From Marinicella pacifica (GTDB lineage: Bacteria; Pseudomonadota; Gammaproteobacteria; Xanthomonadales; Marinicellaceae), in NCBI RefSeq assembly GCF_014636635.1, contig NZ_BMEO01000006.1, positions 121,650-185,649 of the forward strand: a DNA stretch of 64,000 nt. The letters run 5' to 3'. This document shows, piece after piece, positions 63,959-64,000 of this stretch (positions are counted from its first letter, which is position 1; every line of letters starts with the position of its first letter). A program made the position numbers and the translations under genes. The notes under the pieces were generated by a model. The model was given only the letters and a program-made list of their open reading frames with translations, was not told the DNA's origin and searched no databases.

Positions 63959-64000
63959 TTGTATTTAGGGCTTTTAATTAATTATTGATGATTCATCAAC

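Overview
The window looks like a chromosomal stretch of a free-living, aerobic gammaproteobacterium. The evidence is the gene order infC-rpmI-rplT-pheS-pheT-ihfA-merR, the rsfS-rlmH-maf-rng-yhdP-tldD block, a nadC-nadE-nadD operon and a complete rib operon, all with gammaproteobacterial-type proteins. Base composition is moderately AT-rich. I cannot name the genus from sequence alone; a marine lineage such as Marinicella would fit (ovothiol synthesis, photolyase, DUF6502, split PDH E1), but that is inference.

Layout. 1-3000: a secreted unknown, a dinJ-yafQ type toxin-antitoxin pair and an orphan norEF-like pair. 3100-7000: the DEAD-box helicase deaD, then a compact element with palindromic ends that carries a single DUF559 nuclease gene, then a YbdL-like aminotransferase. 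7048-10177 (minus): NAD biosynthesis. 10243-14082 (plus): riboflavin biosynthesis. 14083-16600: an AT-rich accessory patch with an HNH-like gene, an unknown gene and a complete IS30-family element. 16719-19412 (minus): proline catabolism and malate dehydrogenase, then tRNA-Pro(GGG). 19886-27394 (minus): translation operon thrS-infC-rpmI-rplT-pheS-pheT-ihfA-merR with a probable AUC-initiated infC, a three-fold structured repeat before rpmI and an attenuator-like hairpin before pheS. 27479-33934: pdxJ, a DUF6502 protein, tryptophan 2,3-dioxygenase and pyruvate dehydrogenase E1alpha/E1beta/E2. 34083-36823: an hvfABCD (bufferin-type) copper-binding RiPP operon. 36897-46461: an OmpA-like protein, a PhrB-family photolyase lacking the usual Fe-S loop, cobalamin adenosyltransferase, the glycine cleavage genes gcvT-gcvH-gcvPA, DUF2937, a cyclophilin and a prolyl oligopeptidase. 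46748-55604 (minus): the tldD...rsfS block with an inserted PqiA-domain gene. 55745-58971: ovothiol genes ovoA-ovoB. 59292-62705 (minus): a GNAT acetyltransferase, a split-borosin alpha-N-methyltransferase, its 62-residue candidate precursor, and a TPR-GGDEF protein. 63039-63797: a secreted protein with an internal duplication.

The most interesting systems are two ribosomal-peptide loci: a split borosin (precursor 61129-61317, methyltransferase 61399-62187) whose predicted core ends in a run of six aspartates, and an hvfABCD locus whose precursor carries nine EGKCG repeats. The DUF559 element (4954-5653), bounded by complete palindromic units with shared ends, is a candidate undescribed nuclease-associated mobile repeat. 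Dispersed intergenic repeats recur at four places (about 19.7, 46.6, 59.1 and 62.9 kb).
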